The position numbers and the translations under genes were made by a program. Source: Aplysia californica (lineage: Eukaryota > Mollusca > Gastropoda > Aplysiida > Aplysiidae). Taken from it: DNA of 64,000 bases. Positions 23,019 through 34,269 of this stretch are shown here, piece after piece (the first letter of the stretch is position 1; every line of letters begins with the position of its first letter). The DNA lies in assembly GCF_000002075.1 (NCBI RefSeq), contig NW_004797831.1, positions 423,249 to 487,248 of the forward strand. Direction: 5' to 3'. Below the pieces are notes generated by a model. It made no database searches. It was not told the origin of the DNA and worked only from the letters and a program-made list of their open reading frames with translations.

Positions 23019-26000
23019 CTCTAACTCTTCTCAACCTTCAATCCCCCTCTCTCTGTATCTCTCTCTCTCGTGGTCTATCTCCACGTAATGTGTAGATCTT
23101 TATCTGTCCATCGATCTATCAATTTATCTGTACACCAAACTTTCCTGGCACTAAGAATAAGTTCAACAGGGGTGGAGAGCTAAACAACATTAACATTATT
23201 ATTGTTTATATATATATATTACTGTTCATTTATATTATGCATGTGACTGTAAGCTTGCGTGTGTGTTCATGTTTGTGTGTGTGTGTGTACTATTACTATG
23301 TATGTGTGTGTGTGTATGTGTGTACGTGGTGAAACACCAAATCAATGTTCCAGGATCTGGACAATAAAGATGCTTCTTATCTTATCTTATCTCATCTTAT
23401 AAAACAAGCAAAAGAGACTTAATGCACTGTTAACTGTATTCTCCAACTCCCGAGAAATCATCAGAGAATCAGCATTATCTCTCTCTCAGTGTATGCCACT
23501 AAGACTAAGAGCTCAAAAGTGAAAAGTTCCTTTGGTACAAAATACTCTACAGTTGATCTCACAACAAATGAAGTTCAGTTTCACCAGTCAGTGAACAGGT
23601 GTTCTTCAGCGCACTGGTGAAGTAGCCTCACATCAGACACTACACAAATTTCCAGTGAAGATTCCATCTTGATTGTTTTGCAATGACCCTTAGATTTTCC
23701 TTTTGGCAAGGGATTATAATAAAACGTTTTCGTACAAACCGCCAGCAATAGACAGTATCATCCACTCTGAACAGATTATGTTTACATTACAAAAAAATGG
23801 TTCGAACATACCGAGGTGAGAGGTGCAATGTATTTTCATTTATGCAGATTTCAAAGTTTAAACATTTTGTACTTTTAACTCTGAAGGTATTCCAGATACA
23901 AAGCTGCAAATGCAGTGGGATGGGGCCTTTGAGTCTCTATAAGTTGGATTGTGGACTAATGAGAGAGTGGCGGGCCAGATGAATGACAAGGAAAATGTTG
24001 GCCTGTGAGAATTATTCATTAATATATATATGTATGCAAAATAACATTTTGCTTCAAATCATTGAGAGGCATGGCAAGAAGGAAGTACCGTACTTTGCCA
24101 ACTCTGACACAAAGAACTGTTGTTATCAGTTTATCTGTACACGATAATCAAGTATTTTTTTAAAATACTCAAAAACAAAAAAAAAGTGCCATTTGCTGTA
24201 GAACTGTTATAAAATGTTCAAAACAAATAGATGGTTTCAAAGCAAAATATCTGTAACTTAAAAAGATAAAGGAAATAAAAAAAGAGTTCAACTAGATATC
24301 TACAATAAGTTGTGTGAAGTTAAATATACGGAAATGGGAGCATATGATAAATTTAAATATGAACTTTAAATAAGTTGGTGGTTCTAGCTACTACTACTAA
24401 CTGAGACTTACCTGATTGACTTACTCTTCTTGCTAGAATACATAATTAAATAATAGTCAAAATTGAATGAACTTAGGTGGATAATAATATTATAGGATCA
24501 CTGTTAATTTTTTATTTTTTTAAACAAAATTCCAAACAAACAGCTAGATGTCAACTATCCAAAAAAACAGACACCCCCCCCCCCCCCTTGAGAATTGAGA
24601 ACATCCTATTAATTAATCCCCCTCCCTCCCCCCAATATTCTTAAAATTGGGATCACAAACAAAACAATAAAAAAACATCTACAACAACAATAGTACAACA
24701 GCTCTTATCATCCAAACACTAACTGTATGGCAAGTTCTAATAATTTCAATCAAAGATATATAGTAGCTCTATTATGTCCGCATATGTAGAAAAAATACAT
24801 AATTTGTCTTTAAATTTCAAGGCTGCATAAGATCAGTCAAGACAGGCACACATATCTTGTATTAATATGATGATGATATGAAAAGTTTACTCTAGGATAA
24901 AGTGAACACTGCAAGGATCATTAAGGAGAAACAAAAATGTGAAAAAGACACGGGTGTACAAATATATCTAAAGTAGAGAGAGAGAGAGTCTGTTGTCCCA
25001 AACTCCTCAGCATCTCGAACCAGCATCAACACTATGGAGCTGCATGAAAACTTCCATGAAAAGAGACAAACTGAAGGGGTAGGGGTACATTACAAGACCA
25101 TAAGAAAATCCTACAGGGAACAGCAAAAGAGGGGAGATGAAGATGCTGACGGAGGAAATGATGAGAAGACAACATCAAAGAGTGGGACTGCCCTTGACTT
25201 GAACATCTTACAACAGAAAGCTAAAAACTGAGAAGAGAAAAAGAAAGTGGTTGCAAAACATGCACTGGTGCCCTAACGGTCAGCTAAACAATGGAGTTAT
25301 AAGTTGAATGTGTGGGAGAAATTTGACTGCATGTATTTTAGCGAGAGCTGAGCTTTTGCATGGTTTATATTATATGCTGGATTCAAAAGTAAGTTTTTAT
25401 CTTTTCTCTTGATCATCTTGAAAGAAAAAAAACAACTACTGAACACTAAACTAATGCAACAGATGAAAAAACTTGACTCGGGCAAACAGAAAGACTTCCA
25501 GAAAAAAAGCTTTCAATTAGGTTTTTAATATTTCTCTCGAAAAAAATTTGACCAAATCAATCTCCATTTAAGATAAAGGCTACTTTCCTTTCAATTGCTC
25601 AGTACATATCCCATTCCCCTAAACTTAAACCCTAGGTAACCTGCAGCTGTATAACAGCTGCTGAGGCAGAGATCAAAGTTAAATGTTAATTAATCTGCTA
25701 CAGATCTGTCCAGGAACCCAAATTATAGTCTGTTACCCACATCCCCATACTATGTTTCTCTGATACATCTTATAATGAGTACACAGTTTAATTTGTTGCT
25801 TGAAATTAGCAGAACTCTACAAACAAATAATATCCGATTCTGAAATATGGCTGATGGTGTTAATTCATCGCCTTCTTTTGGATGACCGTGTAAAGGTTAG
25901 CAGTGTTCTTCACACACACCTAACATAGAGTTTGGCAGACTATTCAGACAGCAGGTATCATGATCCCATGTCCCATTTGTCAAACAGGTAGATCTAAGTC

Positions 26001-26251
26001 TAGATCTAGGCCTATCAATGGTCATGTTCATCAAGATCAAATTTCAGTGCCGCCATAGCAACCGCTTTAATTTTTGTGGAGAAGGGTTTTCCTCATGAAC
26101 AGTAAAAGATTTGCAAGCAAAGACAAAATAAAAGGCAAATCACTTTACAAAAACATTCCATGGTATGTGATACAAACCTTGGAGTACTGTGTGTAAACAG
26201 ATTCCTCCCGAAATTGTTGTTGATTGGGATAGCTCTTTGCTTGTCCGACAT
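19468..26251 (-). CDS. Small three-exon gene, unrecognised conserved-looking protein
   Basis: Exons on the minus strand: 26178-26251 (ATG, residues 1-24 plus two bases), 20920-21013 (residues 25-56) and 19468-19683 (residues 57-127, TGA). They total 384 nt. Both donors read GTTTGT and both acceptors end in AG; phases match across both introns (5.2 kb and 1.2 kb). The product is short, hydrophilic and Pro/Arg/Glu-rich, with no signal peptide or membrane segment. Notable parts are MSDKQRAIPINNNFGRNLF, HPIVPKLYVPEWKTDM and IPNYEHDENLFLEKREQMHY. I do not recognise the family. The composition is like many small proteins with extended chains, but no function is inferred. Its start lies a few hundred bases from the likely 5' end of the GPATCH2/2L gene, pointing to a shared divergent promoter. 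The open last exon (72 codons) and consistent splicing are the main support. Confidence 0.72.
19726..20144 (+). mobile_element. tRNA-derived SINE, near full length
   Basis: The head has an A box (GTGGCGAAGTGGTTAGTGCA) and a B box (GGTTCGAGCCTC). The body contains GGCCCAGGAAGTTGTCTCAC, and the tail is (GAA)n. GCAAAGAAAT occurs at ~19693 and ~20140, a probable target duplication. It is antisense to the small gene, in its intron 2, starting about 43 nt upstream of the exon 3 acceptor. Confidence 0.88.
20577..20750 (-). mobile_element. Pyrimidine-rich retroposon in the small gene's intron 2
   Basis: A full-length copy on the minus strand, sense to its host gene. CAATGTTTT is present on both sides (20568-20576 and 20751-20759), a probable target-site duplication. 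Confidence 0.88.
22013..22185 (+). mobile_element. MITE family G, copy 1
   Basis: Ends CTGTTCCCGTGGTTTTATGC and GCATAAAGCCCCGGGGACAG are inverted repeats, with TTAA adjacent on each side. The interior is AT-rich. An inverted copy lies at 43697-43871. It lies in the large intron 1 of the small minus-strand gene. Confidence 0.8.
22905..23015. repeat. (CT)n and (CA)n microsatellites
   Basis: A broken CT run, then about 18 uninterrupted CA units, then CT again. Confidence 0.95.
23215..23400 (+). repeat. Dispersed repeat ending CCAGGATCTGGACA, copy 3
   Basis: The same order as 15240-15500: GCATGTGACTGTAAGC, GT-rich middle, GGTGAAACACCAAATCAATG, CCAGGATCTGGACAATAAAG, and a (TCTTA)n tail. Confidence 0.75.
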
Positions 26252-26500
26252 TTTCAAACAATTCTCTTGTTTCCAATGCACACTCTCGCAGAATCTCACT
26301 CGACTGTGCGAGATGGAAACAATAAACGAGAGTTCAACTGATAAGATGGCGTCGAGTGTACACACAGACTAGGAAGAAACCTTGATTTTATCCTAATTCT
26401 TTTCTTCTTTGAAATGTTAAATGTAAGTATTAGCCCTATAAAAATGACATTTTATCATATAGATCGGAATGTTACTTTTTCAACTCCCCTTATCATTACC
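26252..26500. promoter_or_regulatory. Probable divergent promoter region
   Basis: It lies immediately upstream of the small minus-strand gene (ATG at 26251) and before the GPATCH2/2L gene on the plus strand. No core motif is certain. A plausible non-coding first exon of the plus-strand gene (ending near a GTAAGT at about 26413) would fall here. This is an inference from head-to-head layout only. Confidence 0.35.
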
Positions 26501-28436
26501 ATTGGTCAAATTGTGTGTTGGTGAGATTTTGTTTTGATAAACACACAACTGAAAAGTCAGAAAAGTACCAAAGTCGGGTAACAGCTGACAGCTGCAGTCT
26601 AGGCTAGTCAAGCCGAGTTGTTAAAAGATCCTCACTCTAAAGTCGAAAGCCTTGTTCTTATGGAGTGTGCAATATCATTGCGTATCAATAGGATCAAGTA
26701 GATCTAATTGGTGAAAATGTGCATGATGTGTTTGATCATGTTTTCTGGTTCCATGAAACTCATATCTGTGTAGGGGCCTCCTCTGTTCTGCTGTCTATAA
26801 GATTTTATTTTGAAATAGGCAAGTGGAGCAGCTATTCTCTGGCGTCGCGCCGGTCAGTAGATCAATGGCTATTCGGCCAGAAAATTGCCACTTGCTTTTT
26901 AAAATTCAAAATGCTGTGAGTGTGAAAATCATGAACACAGCACCAACCAGCACAGCATTCTCACCAATAGTATAGAGTGGCAATTGAATGGGGCGTAATA
27001 AACTTTTGGAATTGGAATTTGGAAAATTAATATTTTGTAATATTTAATCTTAGCCTTAGCTGAGACAAAAGATGGTAGCCTGTAACTTTCAGTGCCTGTG
27101 TCAATTAGTGGGTTTCTCACGGAAAAGTCTAGAGACTAGAGAGTCACAGAATTAGCTACCTTGTAGTGAATTTTTCAACCTAAAAAAAATGTGTTGTGGA
27201 CTCAGGCGCTTGTCGAATTTGGGGATTTTTTTGAATTATGAAAGCTTATTCATTTGCCTTACTTTCGTTGGAAAAAATAGGTTACCTGTCTATCTTGAAT
27301 AGAAGTCGAGATATTTGGGATGGAAGGAGATGGGGTCGCCTGGTTTCAGAGGGGTCAAAGTAGCGAGAAAATGGCTACCAATGTTTGGTAAAGTAACTTC
27401 CATAGCTCGAGAGTCCTTGTAAACTGAAAATGTACATATTTTGTGCCTTTAATCAATGTTTTTCAGTAAAACTCACATGGAAATTTGTTTTAAAATGGAC
27501 ATCAAAAGTGTGAGGGAGAAAAAACAAAAATTTGATAAAAATTGCCAAACTAGCGGAAAATGCCAGTTTCTTCAAGTTCGTTATTTTGACGAGCGCCTGA
27601 TTTCACCATGATGCTTCACAAATGCTCGACATGCAAGCAAATGATTTTATTCACAATCTCTAGCTTTGGCCCCAAGACCAAGATCAATGATAAAAACTTA
27701 ACATACATAAAAAAAAATAATGGAAATGGGGTAAAGGTTTGAGGAAGGCGTAGAATTGCAAAATTGCAGGATATTAGGGTAGTAAGTATTTCGTTGGGGT
27801 CAAAACTGGATAAAATCCCATTTTGTTGGCCATGAAAACACAATCTTGTAATTTGAATAAGTAAAGGAGTTGATCTTTTGTGATGGGTATTTCATGTTGG
27901 AATATAGTGCATTTTTTTTACACAGTATGGGAACTGGACTTTGCACAATCATAGGCGTGTACAGAACAGTGTCACAGTAATTTATTGAGTGATGGAGAAA
28001 TCTCCCAGCGCAACATTAAACAACCATCTTAAATGCTGCATAATGGAGAACAATTATTATCCTTTTGGTTTCTATTTTTGACTCATTCCAATCACTTTGT
28101 AATCAAGAGGGGTATCATTTTATCATATTTCGTTATTATTTTTTGGTGGCCAAGAGACTCGAAGTGAGTGTCTGTTGTTCCCAGAAGTTTAAAGTCCTTT
28201 CATTACACTGACTGAGTGGTTAAGTCTGTTTAGGCATGAGTTGTTTGATGCATGTTGCCTGTGATCTTACCGTGTGTGAAGGTTGGTACTCTCCATGCTC
28301 GAGGTTGGTTTGGGGGGGGGGGGGGGGGGGGGACATTGTGGTTGCAGTGGACATGGATCATTGAATTTTTCGACATTGTCTGGTGTCTTTGATATTCTGA
28401 AAAGTAGTGTGTATAATATATCTATTTCCTTTTCAG
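26501..28436. other. Presumed 5' intron or flank of the GPATCH2/2L gene
   Basis: Apart from MITE F at 27193-27612 and a poly-G run near 28311-28332, no coding exon can be supported. A coding upstream exon cannot be excluded, because the first recognised exon has an acceptor (TTTTCAG) at its 5' border. Confidence 0.5.
27193..27612. mobile_element. MITE family F, copy 1
   Basis: Ends TCAGGCGCTTGTCGAATTT and (inverted) TCAGGCGCTCGTCAAAATA pair. The body (GAATAGAAGT, TTTTGTGCCTTTAATCAA, AAATGGACAT) matches 38890-39276 throughout. It is between the divergent promoter and the first coding exon of the GPATCH2/2L gene, so probably in its 5' intron. Noncoding. Confidence 0.82.
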
Positions 28437-28453
28437 AATTATATGGAGACCAA

Positions 28454-31400
28454 ATGGAGAACAACATTGTGAAAGATTTTGAAAACTTAAAAGTGTTTGC
28501 AGCGCAACACAAATACATCAGGATGGATGAGTTGGTGCAGGATCTGACCATGGCCCTGGAGGAGACGGCCAGTGTCAGCAGACCTGGTGCTTCTCTTCCG
28601 GACAGTGTCGGCCCCAATGCTTGTCCCAGGAGGTTTGTCAAGAAACGGAGAGGAATTCGCCGCTCTTCGAGCAACAACTACTACTGGAAACGGGGCACGA
28701 TCAGTGAGGCGTCGGAGAGTAGCGTGGAAGAGCAGACCATGAGAGACTACGCTGGCAATGTCATCCACAGCGACTCGGATGATCTGGCAGCCTGTCACAG
28801 GATTCCCAAGCTGACCGTTCCCGTGGTTGACCCAGTCCCGCCGGTCGAGTCGGATTCTTTTACGGAGAACCTGTCTCCGATGCGACCCCAGAGGAGGAGG
28901 AGAAAGTACAAGACCATGACCGTGGACTCGTCTCCGCTGACTGACCCGATCCCCTCTGATGCCGACTCGGTTTCTGGCGACAAATGCGTGGGGAAGCGTA
29001 AAGAAGACTCCCCGTCTGCCACCATGGAGCGTCAGTCCTTCTCCGGGCCCCGCAGCTCCTCCTCTACGACCAACATGCCACACTCAGTGACCGCGGGGAA
29101 GAGGAAGCGCAGCAGCAAGAGCCGCACGGAGTACAGTTTTGCCTACTCTCACGGAGACATGAACGCTGTCATGGCCGCTGGGGCCAGCTCCGACAGAATG
29201 GAAGTGGCCAGTGTTTCGCAGTGAGTACCCTTGCTCTATACTCTATGTTGTTTACTGAATAAAACACCTGAAGTACGATGAACCTCTGCTCTAACAGCCA
29301 TCTGTCCAAGACAATTATCTGTACAAACGACAACTTCCTAACCTTGCATTAAAAAAATATGATATTTTTAATGGCACTTTACTTTTCCGATCCAGCGGCC
29401 ATCTGAGTTCTAGCCCTTTGGCCTGAGTTATAATGACACTCAATGCAGCATTACAGCAACTGCAGCAAACCTGCACTTATCAGTACATGGCATTGGACAG
29501 AAGGGCGAGGGCCCAACTGTTGCTGGATGGGTTGATAACTACAAGAACAGCAACATATTTATAATGACGCATTTGACATCGTCCAAGACGCCCATCTCTC
29601 TAAGACATCCAGTTTTCTCCTGTTCAGTTGGTGGCCATCTTGGACAGTTTGGACTCTGCATGATAAGGCTTATCGTGCAGAGTCCAAAGGGCAAGAGGGA
29701 CAAATAAGTTGAAGCAGAATTGAGTCGTGTCGTGCCATCTGAATTAAAATTACAAGGAGGATTGTATGTTTAATTTCAGTTGCAAATTGTATATTTTTCA
29801 ATGACGCTTTTGTCCCTGTCTATTGGCTTCCTTCCCTAAATGTCTTCTGTGTGTGCGTCTTTTTACAGGGAAAGCTCTCTCAGCAGTAGCGAGTTTGACA
29901 GTGACATCAATGTCAACAATGAGGATGCACGAGAAGGTAAATGCTCTCCTTTGTTGTTTCTAAGACATTGCCTAGTGAAAAATGAATACATTTTTATTTT
30001 CAAAAATTAAAATAATTTTAAAAAAATCTTACTTTGTCAGCTTTGTGCTCCCAACCCCCACCCCTACCAAAAACATGGTTTTCTTCTCTATATAATTGAC
30101 TGTGTCTTTCCTGTTGACAAAAGATAGTAACTAACTGCCAGCGTGCCTTTAGCTTGAGAACCTAGAGATCAGACCTTAAACTTAGTTATGTATTGTTTTT
30201 TTTCACCGGCACCACAGTCACAAGTAATTGATGACAGTCGTATTGTGACTACATCTTTGGAAAATATCCACTAAATGGAAATAGAAATTAAAAAGAAAAT
30301 GAACTCCACTTAATACATCTCTTTGGGAAATTTGTTTTTACAATGATGTAACAGTAGTCATATTAAACCACCTTGTAATCCTTCATTCTGATGAACATTA
30401 TTATGTTTTAAAAAATATTTCCATTTCCAACAGCGGACGATGAGCAGAGTGATTTCTTCCACGAGCCTGGTCCGGCCTGTGGCATCCCCGACATAGTGCC
30501 CTGGTGGGAGAACGAGAGAGTCACGGACGAGCCGCTCCGAGTCGACTCAGATTTTGAGAAAATACTCACCAGCACGTTTGCACACCTGCCAAAATTTTCG
30601 AGCCAGAGCTTTAAAGCAAGGGTGGGACGTCTCATTTCTGGGGTGAGCTTCTAGCTGCATGAAGTGGAAATTATATATTTATCTTGTCTATGCATACTCA
30701 ATTGATTTTTTATACAAATTTCGATGTGCATCTATAAAATGTTAAATTTATTTTCTAAATGAAATTCAAGTCAGTACTGGTAACTTTTGACACGAAAACA
30801 GAAAGGAAACAAAGGCATAAGGTGTCCATGTACAATTTCCAGTGTGTACAGTTTGGTTCGTGTTGTACAAAAATGTAGTGATGTATGTGTGATGATTTGA
30901 GTTATGGACAGGGAGCTAATGATACTGTAGAAAGTTATGATGAAGTTCTTTAGGCATCAGGTTTCATTTTAATGGTCTCCACACTTTCAAAAATTTGTCT
31001 CAACTTCTTTGAAGTATACAAGAGAAAAGTGAAATTAAATAATTTCCAAATTGATTACCTTTCTTTCAGTACAAATGGTTTGCTTTAAACATTGCTCCAC
31101 ATTTTGTTTACAGAGTGGTCGAGAAATTCGCCTCGGAAGGAGAAAGCTGAAAGGGAAGGTAAGGCAAAATCGCTTTCCTTGTATATAATACAGATTGGTT
31201 ATTTATTTGGAGTCTTTGTCATAGATGGCTAGTTTTCTTTTTCCTGTACTTCTATGTGACTTGACATAATAAGAGAAGTGTTTTATGGATAAGGGATAAC
31301 TTTAGTGAAAATGGTGAGATGGTATGGAGGTTTAACACTCCAATCAACACTATTAGGTTATTTAAGAGGCGGGGATAACTTTAATGATTTTGTCCTAATT

Positions 31401-33483
31401 TCTTTGTGATGTAAATTTCTCTTTGTTCTTTCCCTTAAAACTTCATCAGTTGATGTTTATGTTCTTTTCTTTTATGCTTGGCAGATGAATGCTGTTGAAA
31501 TTAGTGTAGGAGTATTTTTGTGTTCTTAGACATTTTTGTTGTACAATATTGTCTTGATACATTCTTTGTAGTCAGTCCAGTGACAGAAATATGCAATTTT
31601 TGACCCATGATAAGAGATATGTGCACAACCTGCAGTTTTTCTTTCTTTCTTATTATGGAAACTTTATTCAGCAAATAAGTGTTTTATATGATGTGATGTG
31701 GGCCAATGGCCTTAAATTTGAATAAACTTACTTACTTACTTACTTGTAGTCAGTCTTTGTATCCTCTCACTGTCAGTGGGTGGTTGGCGGGTGCTCTGGT
31801 GTGGTTTTTACTCCTTCTTTCCTATCAAACATCTGTTCTCCTTATTTCCCCGCCTTCTTTTTTGTGTATGTTACTCTCTTGTAACACATAATCTACTCTT
31901 CGGCACTTGTATGACCTTATTCTGTAGCAAGTGCCGTAAAACTCTTATTAAAACTATAAAAAAACCGCTGAATAAAATTACTTATTTACTTACTTGTAGT
32001 CAGTCCTTTAACTTCAAGTATCCTATGCGGGTGGTTGGCGGGTGCTCTGGTGTGGTTTGCTCCTTCTTTCCTATAAAAAAATCAGTCGTCTCTATCTCCC
32101 CTCCTTTTTTTTGTGTTTGTTACTCTCTTGTAACACCTCAAATCTTCTGGCTCTCATATGACCTTATGCAGTTGCGAGCGCCGTAAAACCTCTACTAAAA
32201 CTAAACTAAAGTATCCTCTCACTGTCTCTCTGTGTAAAGATGCCGCGGTACACGGTGGGCAAGTTTCTCCAAGACCGCGAGCACTGGAACAGAATGCAAG
32301 GCCACCACAACGCCAGCTGCCCCCTGCCCGGCTGCAGCAACAGCACCAGCAACAACAGCAACGGTCACGTCACCGAGTTCAAGAGGAGGCGGCACGTGCC
32401 ACGGAATACGCCTGCTGTAGATGGTGAGATGATTGGGAATGTAGATAACCTAATAATTATGGTAAAAGTAAAGCTGTTCCCGCATCCGATCCGGACATAG
32501 GGGATTGCCTTGTTAGTGAGACAACTTCCTGGGCCTTCGGCATATTGTGGCAGGGTGGCCAGTTCCTTTCCAGGCCGCTTTTACCTCCGCAACTCGGAAG
32601 TCAGGTACCCATTACTACTGCTGGGTGGACAGGAGGGGGCGAAAAAAGTCTGTGTCCGAACCGAGGCTCGAACCCAGACTTTCCGCTTCGGAGACGAGCG
32701 AATAATAATGGTAATCAAATAGAATTTGTATTAAGCACATCCCGGCTTCCGAGATGCCAACTCTCATGATTTTGGAGTGAGACTCACGAAAACACAACCA
32801 GTCTCACGCTGCAACGCCTTTCTGTGTGATCTCACGAATTATCGTGGTCGGGTTGAATAGAATCTTATTTGGAAGAAAAATCATTGGGACACCGGTCGCA
32901 ATAGTCGTAAGACTCATCATTGCAAACCGCTTCAGTTTCCACTGAAGTTTTGATCTGCCATTTGGGCCTAATATGCCATTGCTGATCATGTATGATCATG
33001 TATTTGGCTCTCCTCTTTTTTCGCGTGTTGAAGCATTTTGGTTTCGTTACTCCAGACTCGTCTTGTGTGGTTTTTGGGGTTATTGAATACCATATTACCA
33101 CCTGTTACGCAGTCTCACTAAAAAAATTCAAATCTCATGAAAAATTTTCTTGGATCTCACTAAACGGTTTCATCTTAGGTTGGCATCTCTGCAGCTTAGT
33201 GACAAGCTCTTTATTCTTGAAAATCAAGAATGTCACCCCAGCAGACCCTAGAACTCCAGGAAACATTCTTGGCTGCCCGGGAAGCATATATAGTTATAAC
33301 TTATAATGCAAGCTGCCAATGAAGTACTCAAACACAAACAAATGGACAAGATCTTTTGCTGTGTATAGCGGGGTATTCTTTTCCCTAAGGACACAATGAC
33401 TGGCCCCCGGCGGGGTTCAAGTCCACAAACATTAGCGGGGAAGGATAAACATGAAGTCTCTCTTGAGAGAGAGAGAGAGAGAC

Positions 33484-33542
<59 letters not shown>

Positions 33543-34245
33543 CAGAGAGAGCTGTGATGAGAGAGAGAGAGAGAGCTGTGATGAGAGAGAGAGAGATATG
33601 ACCTTTCTATCTGATGGCAAGGGACATTTTCATTGCATACATCACAGAAGTGTTCAGCGGTAGCGTAGATTTAGCCTGTACACTTCGGCTACCTGTGGGC
33701 AATCTTTGGTCACATGAATGCAAGTATCGGACACGGAAGTCATTAATTTTTCCCTTTGTGGGTGGTTGTCAGGTGCTCTGGTGTGGTTTACTTCTTCTTT
33801 CCTATCAAACATCTATCGTCTTTATCTCCCCTCTTTCTTTTTTGTGTTTGTGACTCTCTTGCTACACCTCTAATCTTCCGCAATTATATGACCTGTTGTG
33901 TGGTGCAAGTGCCGTGAAACTCTTACTAAATCTAAAACTCTCTCCTCTTCTTCTTTTTTGTGTTTGTTACTCTCTTGTAACACCTCTAATCTTGGGCATT
34001 TATATGACCTTATTGTGTTGCCGTAAAACACTTTCTAAAACTACCTAATTTCTCCCTTCTGTGTTGGTTTGTCGTGGGCAGGAATGAGCGGGCAGACGTC
34101 GGACCCCGTGTCGGAGACCAACATTCCCCCCAAGATCCAGCGACCGGTGCCCAGCCCGTGCCGCAAAGTGTCGCCGGTGCCGGCCGTGAGGAGAAGCACG
34201 CGCAACAAAGCTTGTGTCTCCTACACCAACGTGTCTGACTCGTGA
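28454..34245 (+). CDS. GPATCH2L: GPATCH2/GPATCH2L-family nuclear protein lacking the G-patch
   Basis: Exons: 28454-29220 (the exon itself starts at 28437), 29869-29936, 30434-30642, 31114-31158, 32240-32423, 34082-34245. They total 1437 nt, 478 codons plus TGA; every phase agrees. Family landmarks in order: MDELVQDLTMALEE (from residue 24; human GPATCH2L starts at the equivalent Met), Arg-rich KKRRGIRR, SDSFTENLSPMRPQRRRRK near 133-150, a Ser-rich stretch, then ADDEQSDFF (279-287) and IVPWWENE (299-306). The length is close to human GPATCH2L (~480). In GPATCH2 a G-patch follows and contacts an RNA helicase; here no Gly-rich G-patch is encoded, as in GPATCH2L. The cellular role is poorly known; a nuclear place is inferred from basic clusters. 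Start choice: first Met of the exon; the Met at 28523 is equally defensible. Sense-oriented retroposons lie just upstream of the last two exons. Confidence 0.9.
29278..29610. repeat. Dispersed repeat, copy 2
   Basis: It shares CTCTAACAGCCATCTGTCC, AAGACAATTATCTGTACAAA and ATAATGACGCATTTGACATC-type blocks with 4485-4645, with about 200 extra bases in the middle. GPATCH2/2L intron. Confidence 0.6.
29648..29688. repeat. Near-perfect 41-bp palindrome
   Basis: Left arm TTTGGACTCTGCATGATAAG pairs with CTTATCGTGCAGAGTCCAAA around a single G, with 19 of 20 positions complementary. It lies in the first GPATCH2/2L intron after 29220. Confidence 0.92.
31660..31745 (+). repeat. Retroposon 3' tail ending (ACTT)n
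   Basis: GGGCCAATGGCCTTAAATTTGAATAAACTTACTTACTTACTTAC-type end (about 31700-31745). The last ~40 bp are repeated at 31970-32010, next to the second retroposon copy. Confidence 0.55.
31778..31962 (+). mobile_element. Pyrimidine-rich retroposon, GPATCH2/2L intron 4, copy 1
   Basis: Full-length sense copy (GTGGTTGGCGGGTGCTCTGG to the ATTAAAACTATAAA tail). Confidence 0.88.
32031..32210 (+). mobile_element. Pyrimidine-rich retroposon, GPATCH2/2L intron 4, copy 2
   Basis: Full-length sense copy with tail CTACTAAAACTAAACTAAA, ending about 30 nt before the exon acceptor at 32239. GTATCCTCTCACTGTC occurs before copy 1 (31757-31772) and after copy 2 (about 32211-32226), so the two copies and the spacer between them look like one duplicated or serially inserted block. 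Confidence 0.9.
32452..32700 (-). mobile_element. tRNA-derived SINE, head-truncated copy
   Basis: The same family as 19726-20144 (GAGACAACTTCCTGGGCCTT, B box as GAGGCTCGAACCCAGACTTT). The copy stops just before the A box. It is antisense to GPATCH2/2L. Confidence 0.85.
32748..33191. mobile_element. MITE family H
   Basis: Starts GAGATGCCAACTCTCATGA and ends GTTGGCATCTCTG, an inverted pair. The interior has repeated TCTCACGAA / TCTCATGAAA blocks. Noncoding. GPATCH2/2L last intron. Confidence 0.72.
33465..33597. repeat. (GA)n/(GACA)n microsatellite
   Basis: GA and GACAGACA runs with two interspersed GAGCTGTGATGAGAGAGA units. Confidence 0.95.
33760..33937 (+). mobile_element. Pyrimidine-rich retroposon, GPATCH2/2L last intron, copy 1
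   Basis: Full-length sense copy with tail ACTAAATCTAAAAC. Confidence 0.88.
33938..34051 (+). mobile_element. Pyrimidine-rich retroposon, GPATCH2/2L last intron, 3' part
   Basis: 5'-truncated sense copy joined to the preceding one. Its tail ends about 30 nt before the last-exon acceptor at 34081. Confidence 0.85.
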
Positions 34246-34269
34246 AAGGCTGTTGGAGGGCGAGGGACA

